Positions 15,424 through 24,488 of a stretch of DNA of 64,000 nt are shown here, in pieces. The notes beneath the pieces were generated by a model. That model made no database searches, was not told the origin of the DNA, and saw nothing but the letters and a program-made list of their open reading frames with translations. Position 1 is the stretch's first letter. Each line of letters begins with the position of its first letter. This DNA comes from Jiangella sp. DSM 45060 (GTDB lineage: Bacteria > Actinomycetota > Actinomycetes > Jiangellales > Jiangellaceae): positions 6,406,622 to 6,470,621 of the forward strand of contig NZ_LT629771.1 of assembly GCF_900105175.1 (NCBI RefSeq), in the 5' to 3' direction. The position numbers and the translations under genes were made by a program.

Positions 15424-18282
15424 TCACTGGGCCATGTCGACGAAGCGGCTGTAGTGGCCCTGGAAGGCGACCGTGATGGTGGCGGTGGGGCCGTTACGGT
15501 GCTTGGCCACGATGAAGTCGGCCTCACCCGCGCGCGGCGACTCCTTCTCGTAGGCGTCCTCGCGATGCAGCAGGATGACCATGTCGGCGTCCTGCTCGAT
15601 CGAGCCGGATTCGCGCAGGTCGGACAGCATGGGCTTCTTGTCCTGGCGCTGCTCGGGGCCGCGGTTGAGCTGGCTCATCGCGATGACGGGGACCTCGAGC
15701 TCCTTGGCCAGCAGCTTGAGCGCCCGGGAGAACTCGGCGACCTCCTGCTGTCGGCTCTCGACCCGCTTGCCGCTGGTCATCAGCTGGAGGTAGTCGATGA
15801 TGACGAGGCGGAGGTCGTTGCGCTGCTTGAGCCGCCGGCACTTGGCGCGGATCTCCATCATCGTCATGTTCGGCGAGTCGTCGATGTAGAGAGGTGCGCT
15901 GGACACCTCGCCGGTGCTGCGGGCGATGCGGTTCCAGTCGTCGTCGGTCATCTGGCCGGAGCGCATGTGGTGCAGCGGGACCTTCGCCTCGGCGGAGAGC
16001 AGTCGCATGGTGATCTCGTTGCGGCCCATCTCCAGCGAGTACACGACCGACGTCAGCCCGTGCTTGATGGACGCCGCCCGGGCGAGGTCCAGTCCCAGGG
16101 TCGAGTTGTGCGTGGGGATGCAGGATCGACCGGCGAGGTAGAGGTGGTCGGCGGCATCGACCTCGACGCAGCGGACGGGAACGGAGGGAACGGGACGGAC
16201 GTCGACGACCATGCGTGCCGTAGGGCCGCTGCCGAGACGCTGCCGCCGCAGCTTGCGCCCGAGCCGGAACACGGGGTCGCGCGGCGTGAAGGTGATGCAG
16301 TACGACGTGGAGCTGGCTTCAGAGCGGCCGCGGACCCGCTTGGTGGTCATCCGCGCCCGGTAACCGAGCGAGTGGACGAGCTCGAGCGTGGTCTCGGCGA
16401 GACGGCGGTTGGTGACCGCGAACTGCACCACGCCGTTGGCGTTGACGTACCCGTCGGTGTCGAGCAGGCCGGCGAGGAGTGCCCGGCGCTGCTGGATCGA
16501 GGCTCGGAGGTAGTCGCGCGGGATGTGCTTGTCGCCGAGGACCCCCATGGTGCGCAGCACCGCCTGGACCGTGCCGTGGTGCCGATGGCAGGCATCGCAG
16601 CGCCGCAGCCCGGTCGACGGCCGGCCGCAGTCGGGGCAGGTCGGCGCCACGGCGACGCCGGCCAACCCGCGGACCCGTCCGCCGCAACGCCGCCCGCAGG
16701 TGCGGACCTGGCTGGTCTTGGGCACGAACGTGGCACCGCAGACGACACACGAGCGCTCGGCGACCGGCGCGGGATCGGGGTACCGCAACGAGTAGAGCCG
16801 GCCGTCCGCAGACTCGACCCGCAGGCCCTCGCGGCGGATCTCCTCAGCGATCTCCGGGTCGTCGGAGGTGAACCGGGCCGCCGCGCTGTGACCGTCGCCG
16901 AGCCAGACGCCGAGGGCGTACGGCGGCAATGGCAGGTCGCGGTCGGGCAGGTCGAACGCACCGGCCAGCCGCACCGCGTGGTTCAGCCGCCCGTCCCCGC
17001 CTTCGCAGCGCAGCGTGGCGGCCAGCTCCTCCGTCGTGACGATGCCCGAGTGTTCCGCGGCGGCCCAGCTGCCCACCGGACGGGAGACCCGGTGCGCGAG
17101 CTCGCCGAGTAGACGACGACGCGAGTACACCGGCACCCGCTGCTCGGCGGGCCGTGCCGACCCGCCGGTACGACGTGCAGCCAGGACGTCGACGCCGACC
17201 GCCTGGACCGCGCCGTGGACGGCGTGCCGGAACTCGGTGCCGACCTCGGCGACGGCCTCGGCCGCGGTGACGAGGCGGTCGGCTTCGGTCTCGGCCCGCC
17301 GCGCGATCGCACAGGCCCGGCCCACGGATGCGTCCGGCCAGTAGAAGCGGCGCGGGCGCCGTTCGCTCGCCGCACGCCGGGCGGCGCGGGTGGTGGTGGC
17401 CCACTGGTGCTGGGCATCGGCCACGATGACCGTGCCGTCGGAGAACTCGACCTCGTAGCAGGGACGATCGGCCATGACCTCGGTCGCGCCGACGACCTTG
17501 GTGGGCCGGCCGTCGGCGCCGATGAGAAGGTCGCCGACCCGGACCTCACCCATGGTGGTCCAGCCCGTCGGTGTCGGCAGCGGGGTGTCCAGTGCCAGCG
17601 CCTTGCCGACGGCGGGGCGCGCGGCCAGGATGATCAGCTGGCCGGGGTGCAGGCCGTTCGTCAGAGCGTCGAGGTCGGTGAAGCCGGTGGGGACGCCGAC
17701 CATCTGGCCGCCGCGCGAGCCGATGGCCTCGATCTCGTCGAGCGTGCCCTCCATGATCTCCGAGAGCGGGTGGTAGTCGTCGGACGCCCGCTTCTCGGTG
17801 ATGGCGTAGATCTCGGCCTGCGCGCGGTCGACGATGGCGTCGGCGTCGCCGTCGTCGCTGTAGCCCATCTGGGTGATGCGGGTGCCGGCCTCGACGAGGC
17901 GGCGGAGCATGGCCCGCTCGCGGACGATCTCGGCGTAGAAGCCGGCGTTGGCCGCCGACGGCACGGAGGAGACGAGGGTGTGCAGGTACGGCGCGCCGCC
18001 GACCCGGCCCAGCTCGCCCCGCTTCTGCAACTGCGCGGCGACGGTGACGGCGTCGGCGGGCTCGCCGCGGCCATAGAGGTCGATGATGGCCTCGTAGACC
18101 GCCTCGTGCGCCGGGCGGTAGAAGTCGTTGCCGCGGATGATCTCGACGACGTCGGCGATGGCGTCCTTCGACAGCAGCATGCCGCCCAGCACCGACTGTT
18201 CGGCGGCGACGTCCTGCGGTGGCGTGCGACCGTAGTCGGCCGGGGCCTCCTCCCGGCGATCCGGCAGCTCCGCGACGCTCAC
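15424..18282 (-). CDS. dnaB: Replicative DNA helicase DnaB interrupted in frame by an intein
   Basis: A 952-codon precursor: 227 residues of N-extein, a 499-residue intein, then 226 residues of C-extein. The spliced product is 453 residues, normal for DnaB. The N-extein has the N-terminal helicase-primase domain (PPQDVAAEQSVLGGMLLS) and the linker. The intein sits inside Walker A, between the Lys and Ser of ARPAVGK/STLGLDLARA. The C-extein contains VIIDYLQLM (Walker B) and SQLNRGPEQR. Without splicing the ATPase site is destroyed, so splicing is essential. GTG 18282 is chosen because GGAGG lies 7 bases upstream; a GTG two codons earlier and an ATG at 18348 are less likely. It stands alone on its strand, separated from rplI. 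Confidence 0.95.
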   Translation of the reverse strand: MSVAELPDRREEAPADYGRTPPQDVAAEQSVLGGMLLSKDAIADVVEIIRGNDFYRPAHEAVYEAIIDLYGRGEPADAVTVAAQLQKRGELGRVGGAPYLHTLVSSVPSAANAGFYAEIVRERAMLRRLVEAGTRITQMGYSDDGDADAIVDRAQAEIYAITEKRASDDYHPLSEIMEGTLDEIEAIGSRGGQMVGVPTGFTDLDALTNGLHPGQLIILAARPAVGKALALDTPLPTPTGWTTMGEVRVGDLLIGADGRPTKVVGATEVMADRPCYEVEFSDGTVIVADAQHQWATTTRAARRAASERRPRRFYWPDASVGRACAIARRAETEADRLVTAAEAVAEVGTEFRHAVHGAVQAVGVDVLAARRTGGSARPAEQRVPVYSRRRLLGELAHRVSRPVGSWAAAEHSGIVTTEELAATLRCEGGDGRLNHAVRLAGAFDLPDRDLPLPPYALGVWLGDGHSAAARFTSDDPEIAEEIRREGLRVESADGRLYSLRYPDPAPVAERSCVVCGATFVPKTSQVRTCGRRCGGRVRGLAGVAVAPTCPDCGRPSTGLRRCDACHRHHGTVQAVLRTMGVLGDKHIPRDYLRASIQQRRALLAGLLDTDGYVNANGVVQFAVTNRRLAETTLELVHSLGYRARMTTKRVRGRSEASSTSYCITFTPRDPVFRLGRKLRRQRLGSGPTARMVVDVRPVPSVPVRCVEVDAADHLYLAGRSCIPTHNSTLGLDLARAASIKHGLTSVVYSLEMGRNEITMRLLSAEAKVPLHHMRSGQMTDDDWNRIARSTGEVSSAPLYIDDSPNMTMMEIRAKCRRLKQRNDLRLVIIDYLQLMTSGKRVESRQQEVAEFSRALKLLAKELEVPVIAMSQLNRGPEQRQDKKPMLSDLRESGSIEQDADMVILLHREDAYEKESPRAGEADFIVAKHRNGPTATITVAFQGHYSRFVDMAQ
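16105..17601 (-). other. Class 3 DnaB intein with LAGLIDADG endonuclease and zinc-finger-like insert
   Basis: 499 residues. Residue 1 is Ala, not Cys or Ser, and the end is THN followed by extein Ser. The class 3 WCT triplet is present: W67 in the block B region (ADAQHQW), C478 in block F (VRCVEVDAADHLYL) and T497 before H498-N499. Such inteins start splicing with the block F Cys instead of residue 1. A homing endonuclease domain is recognised by ALGVWLGDGH (229-238) and LLAGLLDTDGY (376-385). Between them lie two CxxC pairs with partners, C285/C288/C302/C306 and C322/C325/C335/C338, which look like zinc ribbons. Both catalytic acidic residues appear present, so homing activity may be intact. 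Confidence 0.92.
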
Positions 18283-18378
18283 GCACACACCTCCGGCACC
18301 GGGTCGTCCATACACATGTTCTAACAGCCGCCGCTGTTTGGTGAACATATGGCCCGCGTCGGCGCGTCGCCAAGTCGA

Positions 18379-18553
18379 TGATCCACAGGAGCTGTGGACG
18401 AGCTGTGGAGGGGTGTGGAGACGCCGTGTAAACGATCATCCCCAACTGTGGACAAGCCTGGGGACAGCGCCCCGCCGAGTTGTTCACAGCTCGAACGTCT
18501 TACCAGTTCACGAGCGACATGCGTCGCCCTCGGGGTGTGGACGGAGATCCACA
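18379..18553. promoter_or_regulatory. Cluster of DnaA-box-like sites upstream of dnaB
   Basis: The 307-bp divergent gap between dnaB and the MATE gene holds a perfect actinobacterial DnaA box TGTGGACAA (18447-18455, complement TTGTCCACA). Related 9-mers occur at 18379-18387 (TGATCCACA), 18393-18401 (TGTGGACGA), 18480-18488 (TTGTTCACA), 18536-18544 (TGTGGACGG) and 18545-18553 (AGATCCACA). Weaker TGTGGA cores lie at 18404 and 18414. This is far denser than expected by chance. It may let DnaA control dnaB, titrate DnaA, or be an origin-like relic. No gene is seen in the gap. Confidence 0.6.
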
Positions 18554-18589
18554 GAGCAAGATCTCAGATAGCGAGACGACGGTCACGCG

Positions 18590-19960
18590 ATGACAGGTGT
18601 CACCCCTACCGTCGGTCCTGCCATGATTCGACATCCGTTCCGACGGCACGCGGCCGACGGCGAGATCGTGCGGCTCGCGCTGCCCGCGCTGGGCGCGCTC
18701 GTCGCCGAGCCGCTGTTCCTGCTGACCGACTCCGCCATCATCGGCCACCTCGGCACCCCCGAGCTGGCCGGCCTCGGCATCGCGTCAACGGTGCTGGCGA
18801 CGCTGGTGAACGTGTCGATCTTCCTCGCGTACGGGACGACGGCCGCGGTGGCGCGGCGGCTGGGCGCCGGTGACCAGGCCGGGGCGCTGCGCTCGGGCAT
18901 CGACGGCTGCTGGCTGGCCGTCCTGATCGGCGTCGCGACGGTGGCCGCCGGCTGGCCGCTGACGCCGTGGGTGGTGTCGCTGTTCGGGCCGGGCGACGAC
19001 GTGGCCGGGCACGCGGAGACGTACCTGCGCATCAGCCTGCTCGGCATCCCGTCGATGCTGCTGGTCCTCGCCGCGACCGGCGTCCTGCGCGGCCTGCAGG
19101 ACACGCGGACGCCGCTCTACGTCGCGGTGACGGGCGCGGTCGCGAACGTCGTGCTCAACGTCGTGCTGGTGTACGGGCTCGACCTCGGCATCGGCGGCTC
19201 CGCGCTGGGCACCGTCCTCGCCCAGACCGGCATGGCCGCCGTGTTCATCCGGGTCGTCGCGCGCGGCGCCCGGCAGGCCGGGGTCGGGCTGCGCCCGGAC
19301 GGGCGCGGCGTCGCGCAGGCGTTCGGCGCGGGCATCCCGCTGATCGTCCGGACGGTCGCGATGCGGGCCGCGCTCATCGTCATCACGGTGGTGGCGGCCG
19401 GGCTGGGGACGGCGGAGCTGGCGGCGCACCAGGTGGCGTTCACGACGTGGACGCTGCTGGCGCTCATCCTCGACGCGGTCGCGATCGCCGCCCAGGCGCT
19501 GGTCGGCCGCGCGCTCGGCGCCGGCGACGTGGACGGCGCACGGTCGATCACCCGGCGCATGGTGCAGTGGGGCGTGCTGTCGGGGTTCGCGCTCGCCGTG
19601 CTGCTGCTGGTCGTCGGCAACGGCTACGCGCGGCTGTTCACGTCCGACCCCGAGGTGCGGACGCTGCTGTTCGCCGCGCTGGTGGTGGCCGCGGCGATGC
19701 AGCCGATCGCAGGGTGGGTGTTCGTGCTCGACGGCGTGCTGATCGGCGCCGGGGACGGGCGCTACCTGGCCTGGGCGTCGGTGCTCTCGGTGGTGGCGTT
19801 CCTGCCGGCGGCCTGGGCCGTCGCCGTCGCGGACGTGTCCGGGCAGGCCGGCCTCATGTGGCTCTGGGCCGCGATCGGCGTGTGGATGCTGGTCCGGCTG
19901 GTCACGCTGGCCCTGCGGGAACGCAGCGACACGTGGATGGTCACCGGGGCAGTGCGCTAG
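18590..19960 (+). CDS. MATE-family efflux transporter (DinF-like)
   Basis: A 456-residue protein with twelve predicted membrane helices and the family's LALPALGALVAEPLFLLTDSAIIGHLGTPELAGLG opening (residues 26-60). This is the DinF branch of MATE exporters, which use H+ or Na+ gradients to expel cationic drugs or oxidised compounds. ATG 18590 and ATG 18623 are both possible starts; neither has a good ribosome site, so the mRNA may be leaderless. It diverges from dnaB and converges on the TrmB-type gene, sharing a CTAG tetramer that provides the TAG stop for both strands. Confidence 0.9.
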   Translation: MTGVTPTVGPAMIRHPFRRHAADGEIVRLALPALGALVAEPLFLLTDSAIIGHLGTPELAGLGIASTVLATLVNVSIFLAYGTTAAVARRLGAGDQAGALRSGIDGCWLAVLIGVATVAAGWPLTPWVVSLFGPGDDVAGHAETYLRISLLGIPSMLLVLAATGVLRGLQDTRTPLYVAVTGAVANVVLNVVLVYGLDLGIGGSALGTVLAQTGMAAVFIRVVARGARQAGVGLRPDGRGVAQAFGAGIPLIVRTVAMRAALIVITVVAAGLGTAELAAHQVAFTTWTLLALILDAVAIAAQALVGRALGAGDVDGARSITRRMVQWGVLSGFALAVLLLVVGNGYARLFTSDPEVRTLLFAALVVAAAMQPIAGWVFVLDGVLIGAGDGRYLAWASVLSVVAFLPAAWAVAVADVSGQAGLMWLWAAIGVWMLVRLVTLALRERSDTWMVTGAVR

Positions 19961-20934
19961 GCCCAGCCGTGCTTGGCGGCCTGGAAGCCGAGCTGCAGCC
20001 GGGTGTCGGCGCCGGCGGCGTCCATCAGGACGCGCACCCGCCGCTGCACCGTCCGCAGCGACATGTCCAGCATGTTCGCGATCGCCTGGTCGGTCAGCCC
20101 GGCCAGCAGCAGCCCGAAGATCCGGGCGTCGAGGGTGGTCAGCCCGGACGGCGGCCGCTCGGCCAGGCCTCCGCCGGTGCCGAGAACCAGCGGGACCGCC
20201 TCGTCCCAGACCTTGTCGAACAGCGCCATCAGCGCGTCGAGCAGCCCGCTCTGGTGCACGAGCAGCGCGCCGACGGCCCGCGCCTCGCCGGACACCAGCG
20301 GCACCAGCGCGATCTGCCGGTCGACCACGAGCAGCCGGATCGGCACCAAGGGCGCGACCCGCACCTCCTCGCCGTCGGCGAGGGCGGCCTCGGCGGCTGT
20401 CGCGAAGCCGGGACGGTCGAACGCGGCCCGCTCGAGGACGACGCGGAAGCGGACACCGCGTTCGACGGCGGCCTCCTCGGCGGTGTTCTCCTCGCCGGAG
20501 ATCGCGACGACCTCCGCCTTCGTCAGCCCGAGCACCTCGGACCGGGCCGACGCCTGCAGCTGCATGAACCGCTGCGCGACGGCCTGGGCGCCGTAGACGA
20601 CGTCGACCACGTCGCCGACGCTGCGGTCGGACTCGGTGCGCCGGTACGCCTCGGTCAGCGCGGCGATCTCGACCTCGGCGCGACGCAGCTCCTCCTGCCG
20701 GTCGACGACGAGGGCGGCCAGCGCGACGGACGGCGGCGAGGCGACGTAGTGCTCGGGGCTGGCGCTGGACCGGGCGGCGAGGCCGCGGCGCTCCAGTGAC
20801 GCCAGCGCCGTCGCCGCCTCGCCGGGCCGCAGGCCGAGCCGCGCGGCCAAGGCGGCGACGTCGGCCGACGGCACCTCGACCAGCGCGCGATAGGCGGACT
20901 CCTCCGCATCACCCAGCCCGAGCACATCGAACAC
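19957..20934 (-). CDS. TrmB-like/LuxR-type transcriptional regulator
   Basis: A 325-residue regulator with two DNA-binding modules. The N-terminus has a TrmB-like winged helix (FDVLGLGDAEESAYRALVEVPSADVAALAARLGLRPGEAATALASLERRGL). A PLD-like/sensor middle follows, and a C-terminal LuxR helix-turn-helix (LTTLDARIFGLLLAGLTDQAIANMLDMSLRTVQRRVRVLM). GTG 20934 follows AGGAGG. It is transcribed away from the secreted subtilase gene; such regulator-protease pairs recur in actinomycetes, so the protease is the obvious candidate target. An inverted repeat lies in the shared gap. Confidence 0.85.
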   Translation of the reverse strand: MFDVLGLGDAEESAYRALVEVPSADVAALAARLGLRPGEAATALASLERRGLAARSSASPEHYVASPPSVALAALVVDRQEELRRAEVEIAALTEAYRRTESDRSVGDVVDVVYGAQAVAQRFMQLQASARSEVLGLTKAEVVAISGEENTAEEAAVERGVRFRVVLERAAFDRPGFATAAEAALADGEEVRVAPLVPIRLLVVDRQIALVPLVSGEARAVGALLVHQSGLLDALMALFDKVWDEAVPLVLGTGGGLAERPPSGLTTLDARIFGLLLAGLTDQAIANMLDMSLRTVQRRVRVLMDAAGADTRLQLGFQAAKHGWA

Positions 20935-20978
20935 GATGCCTCCTCTGCCCGCAGGTCGTCGCTGGCGGATACCGGTCA

Positions 20979-20994
20979 TGGCGCATTCGCGCCA
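20979..20994. promoter_or_regulatory. Inverted repeat in the regulator/protease divergent gap
   Basis: TGGCGC-ATTC-GCGCCA is a perfect 6-bp inverted repeat located between the regulator start (20934) and the protease start (21064), followed by AT-richer sequence (GTATGCATTG, GCAGATTTACGAATG) suited to promoters. It may be the site where the TrmB/LuxR protein acts. Confidence 0.4.
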
Positions 20995-21063
20995 GTATGC
21001 ATTGTCCTGAATCGTGGCAGATTTACGAATGTTCCGTCTCCCTCCCGAAAGCGGGGCCGAACC

Positions 21064-24000
21064 GTGCCTGCCCTCCGCCGCACCGCCGCCGCGCTGGCCC
21101 TCGCGCTGGCCACACTGCCCCTCTCCGGCCAGGCCGCCGCGCCCGCGGACGACCCGCCCGCGACGCCGCTGCCGCAGCTCCCTGACGGGGTCGAGTCCGG
21201 CGGCGTCCGCACCGTCACGCTGATCACCGGCGACGTCGCCGTGCTGACGTACGGCCGCGACGGTGCGCCGGCCGTACGGGTGCAGTCCGACGATCCCGGC
21301 GGCTACGACGTGCGCACCGAGGGCGACGACGTGTACGTCATCCCGGCGTCGGCCGAGCAGGCGCTGGCCGAGAACCGCGTCGACCGGCAGCTGTTCAACG
21401 TCACCGGGCTGGTCGAGCAGAGCCTGGACGACGCCTCGACCGGCAGCATCCCGCTGATCGTCACCTATGCCGGCGGCGCCGCAGCCTCCCGCGGCGCCGC
21501 CCTCCCCGCCGGGACGGAGCGGACGGCGAGCCTGCCGTCGATCGGCGCCGACGTTCTCGACGCGGACAAGGCCGTCACCGAGTCCGTCTGGAACGCCGTC
21601 GTGCCGCAGCCGACGGCGTTCGGCCGGCAGGTGGAGAAGATCTGGCTGGACGCGCGGGTCGCGCCGGTGCTGGACGAGAGCGTCCCGTACGTCGGCGCGC
21701 CGGACGCGTGGGCGGCCGGGTTCGACGGCGCCGGCAGCACCGTCGCCGTCCTCGACACCGGCATCGACGCCGAGCACCCGGACGTCGCCGACGCACTCGT
21801 CGTGGCCGAGAACTTCACCGACAGCCCCGACGCCGTCGACCGCGACGGACACGGCACCCACGTCGCGTCGACGGTGCTCGGCTCCGGCGCGGCGTCCGGC
21901 GGCGACTACCGCGGCGTCGCGCCGGGCGCGGGCCTGCTGGTCGGCAAGGTGCTCGGTGACGACGGCTTCGGCGAGCTGTCGTGGATCATCGCCGGCATGG
22001 AGTGGGCCGTCGCGCAGGGTGCCGACGTCGTCAACATGAGCCTCGGCAACAACGAGCTAGGCGCCTGCGACGACCCGATGGTGCAGGCGGTCGACGCGCT
22101 GTCGGCGGCGTCGGACACGCTGTTCGTCATCGCGGCCGGCAACCTCGGCGGCCCGGCCGAGACCGTCACCAGCCCGGGCTGCGCCGCCAGCGCGCTGACC
22201 GTCGCCGCGGTCGACCTCACCGACGCGACGGCGAGCTTCTCCGGCCGCGGGCCGGTGGCGGTGACGCGCGCCGTCAAGCCCGACATCGCCGGGCCGGGCG
22301 TCGACATCACTGCCGCCCGCGCCGGCGGCCGGGGTGACGCCGCGTACACGGACATGAGCGGCACGTCGATGGCGACCCCGCACGTCGCCGGCGCCGCGGC
22401 CGTCGTCCGGCAGGCGCACCCGGACTGGACCGGCGAGCAGGTGAAAGCGGCCCTGCAGAGCACGGTCCGCCCGGACAACGACACCGACGTCTACGACCAG
22501 GGCGCCGGCATCCTCGACGTCGCGAAGGCGGCGACGGCGCAGCTCAGCGGCCCCGGCACGGTCGACCTCGGCACGCTGGCCTGGCCGCACGAGCCGGCCG
22601 AGGCGGTCACCACCGACGTCGTCTACACGAACACCGGCGACGCCGACGCGACACTGACGTTCACCCTGGACGCCCGCGGCGAGAACGGCGCCGCGCTGCC
22701 GGACGACGCGGCGACGCTCGGCGCGACGACGCTGACGGTCCCGGCCGGCGGCACCGCCGCGCTGCCCGTCACGTTCGACCCGTCGGTCCTCGACTACGGG
22801 CACTACGGCGCCGTCAGCCTCCGGCTGGTCGCGCGCGACGGCGACGCCACCGTCGTCACCCCGATCGGCGCGTATGCCGAGCCGCAGCAGGTCGACGTCA
22901 CGTTCCGGGTGATCGGCCGCGACGGCGAGCCGGCCGGCGACGGCAGCACTCTGGACGTCTTCGACCTGGACAGCATCGCCGCCCAGCGGATCAGTCTCGA
23001 CGGCGCGGACGTCACGCTGCGGCTACGCGCCGGCACGTACTCGATCGCCTCGACCGTCGCCGTCCTCGACCCCGAGACGTTCCAGGTCACCGAGGCGGCG
23101 TTCCTGGCCGAGCCGGAACTGCGGCTGCTCCGCGACCGCACGGTGACGTTGGACGCCCGCCGCGCGCTGCCGGTGAAGGTGCGCACCGACCAGCCGATGC
23201 GCATGCACAGCGGCAGCGTGTCGTACGCCCGCATCGTCGACAACTGGATCCTGTCCAACACCCGCTACTTCCGCGAGGGCATGGACACCCTGTACCTGGG
23301 CCGGATGGCCGACGTCGAGCGCGGCGCGTTCGACGTGACGGAGTCGTGGCTCTACACGACGCCCGACGGCGGCACCGACTACCACCTCGTCTACCCGCAC
23401 ACCGGGGCGATCACGACGCGCGACGTCAACCACCGGGTCGAGCAGGACCAGCTGGCCCGCATCGACTCGACGTACAACACGCCCGGCAGCCCGGACCGGT
23501 ACGCGCAGTACCTCGACGCGTACAGCACCCAGCGGGAGGCGTTCGTCCCGCTCGGCGACGTCATCCAGTTCGACGCGCCCGGCACCCGGACCTCGTACGT
23601 CACCGCGGACGTGCCGGTGCGCCAGACCGTGATCCACCCCGACGGCACCATGTGGTACTGGGGCACACCGATGTCGTCGGCGACCCGGCCGCTGGATCCG
23701 GGCAGCACCACCGCCGAGACCTGGTACGGCGCCGGGCTGCGACCCGCCGTCCCGGCCGACGCGCAAGGCCCGTACGACCCGTCCGGCCGCATCGGGAACC
23801 TCATCTGGACCAACCTCCCGGCGTGGGCGGACAGCCAGCCCGGCCACTTCGCCTGGAACGGGCTGAACGACCTCGGCAGCATGGAGCTGTTCGCGAACGG
23901 CCAGTCGCTGGGTGCGTGGGGCTGGTACGGGCAGGGCCAGTGGGACGTCCCGGCCGCCGCGACCGACCTCGCGCTCGTCTACGACCTCGTCCGGTTCGAC

Positions 24001-24405
24001 CGCAGCCACTCGACCTGGCAGTCGCCGCTGTTCACCCAGACCAGCTGGCGGTTCACGTCCTCGGCGGCGGACGGCGGCGCGCTGCCGCTGCTGTTCCCGA
24101 CGTACGACGTCGAGGTCGACGGGCAGAACCGGGCCGCTGCGGTGGACGGCTACCGCGTCGAGGTCGGCGTCGAGGCGACCCCCTCGTACGAGCACGGCTC
24201 ACTCACCGGCGCCGCCGCCTGGGTGTCCTACGACGACGGCGAGACCTGGGCCGAGGTGCCCGCGACGCTGGACGGCGACACCGTCGTCGCGACCGTCGAC
24301 AACCGGCCGGCCGCCGGCGGGTACGTCTCGGTCAAGGTCGAGCTGACCGAAGCGAACGGCGTCGGCGTCACCCAGTGGACCCAACGCCTGTACGGCGTCG
24401 TCTGA
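21064..24405 (+). CDS. Secreted S8-family serine peptidase (subtilase), large form
   Basis: A 1113-residue exported enzyme. The signal peptide covers residues 1 to about 27 (hydrophobic core, then GQAAAPADD). A propeptide-like region runs to about 210. The catalytic domain has Asp231 (VLDTGIDAEHPD), His263 (GHGTHVAS), an AAGN oxyanion-hole motif near 358 and Ser435 (GTSMATPHVAG). The remaining 600 residues are beta-rich, with a CARDB/Ig-like part followed by sequence I cannot assign, usual for large actinomycete subtilases. There is no sorting signal, so release into the medium is likely. Expression is probably set by the divergent TrmB/LuxR regulator. Confidence 0.93.
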   Translation: MPALRRTAAALALALATLPLSGQAAAPADDPPATPLPQLPDGVESGGVRTVTLITGDVAVLTYGRDGAPAVRVQSDDPGGYDVRTEGDDVYVIPASAEQALAENRVDRQLFNVTGLVEQSLDDASTGSIPLIVTYAGGAAASRGAALPAGTERTASLPSIGADVLDADKAVTESVWNAVVPQPTAFGRQVEKIWLDARVAPVLDESVPYVGAPDAWAAGFDGAGSTVAVLDTGIDAEHPDVADALVVAENFTDSPDAVDRDGHGTHVASTVLGSGAASGGDYRGVAPGAGLLVGKVLGDDGFGELSWIIAGMEWAVAQGADVVNMSLGNNELGACDDPMVQAVDALSAASDTLFVIAAGNLGGPAETVTSPGCAASALTVAAVDLTDATASFSGRGPVAVTRAVKPDIAGPGVDITAARAGGRGDAAYTDMSGTSMATPHVAGAAAVVRQAHPDWTGEQVKAALQSTVRPDNDTDVYDQGAGILDVAKAATAQLSGPGTVDLGTLAWPHEPAEAVTTDVVYTNTGDADATLTFTLDARGENGAALPDDAATLGATTLTVPAGGTAALPVTFDPSVLDYGHYGAVSLRLVARDGDATVVTPIGAYAEPQQVDVTFRVIGRDGEPAGDGSTLDVFDLDSIAAQRISLDGADVTLRLRAGTYSIASTVAVLDPETFQVTEAAFLAEPELRLLRDRTVTLDARRALPVKVRTDQPMRMHSGSVSYARIVDNWILSNTRYFREGMDTLYLGRMADVERGAFDVTESWLYTTPDGGTDYHLVYPHTGAITTRDVNHRVEQDQLARIDSTYNTPGSPDRYAQYLDAYSTQREAFVPLGDVIQFDAPGTRTSYVTADVPVRQTVIHPDGTMWYWGTPMSSATRPLDPGSTTAETWYGAGLRPAVPADAQGPYDPSGRIGNLIWTNLPAWADSQPGHFAWNGLNDLGSMELFANGQSLGAWGWYGQGQWDVPAAATDLALVYDLVRFDRSHSTWQSPLFTQTSWRFTSSAADGGALPLLFPTYDVEVDGQNRAAAVDGYRVEVGVEATPSYEHGSLTGAAAWVSYDDGETWAEVPATLDGDTVVATVDNRPAAGGYVSVKVELTEANGVGVTQWTQRLYGVV

Positions 24406-24423
24406 GGGCGGGTTGCCGGGCCG

Positions 24424-24474
24424 CTCGGGGTTCCACCCTGCGAGACTGTCGCGGACAGTGAGCCGAACCCCGAG
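24424..24474. terminator. Nested inverted repeats between protease and UbiB-like genes
   Basis: CTCGGGGTTC (24424-24433) pairs with GAACCCCGAG (24465-24474). Inside this, ACTGTC (24445-24450) pairs with GACAGT (24454-24459). The outer stem begins 19 bp after the protease stop and ends 14 bp before the next ATG. It most likely terminates the protease mRNA; an alternative is an operator or attenuator for the downstream gene, because the stem almost abuts its start. Confidence 0.6.
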
Positions 24475-24488
24475 GGGCCCGACCCGCC

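Noticed and set aside
15227-15454. Possible 75-codon plus-strand gene starting MARKCLCWDGRW
   Set aside because: It crosses the terminator hairpin and the end of dnaB, has no ribosome site, and no conserved pattern was recognised.
18379-18553. Calling the DnaA-box cluster the chromosomal oriC
   Set aside because: No dnaA or dnaN flanks it and no AT-rich unwinding region is visible; it is reported only as a box cluster.
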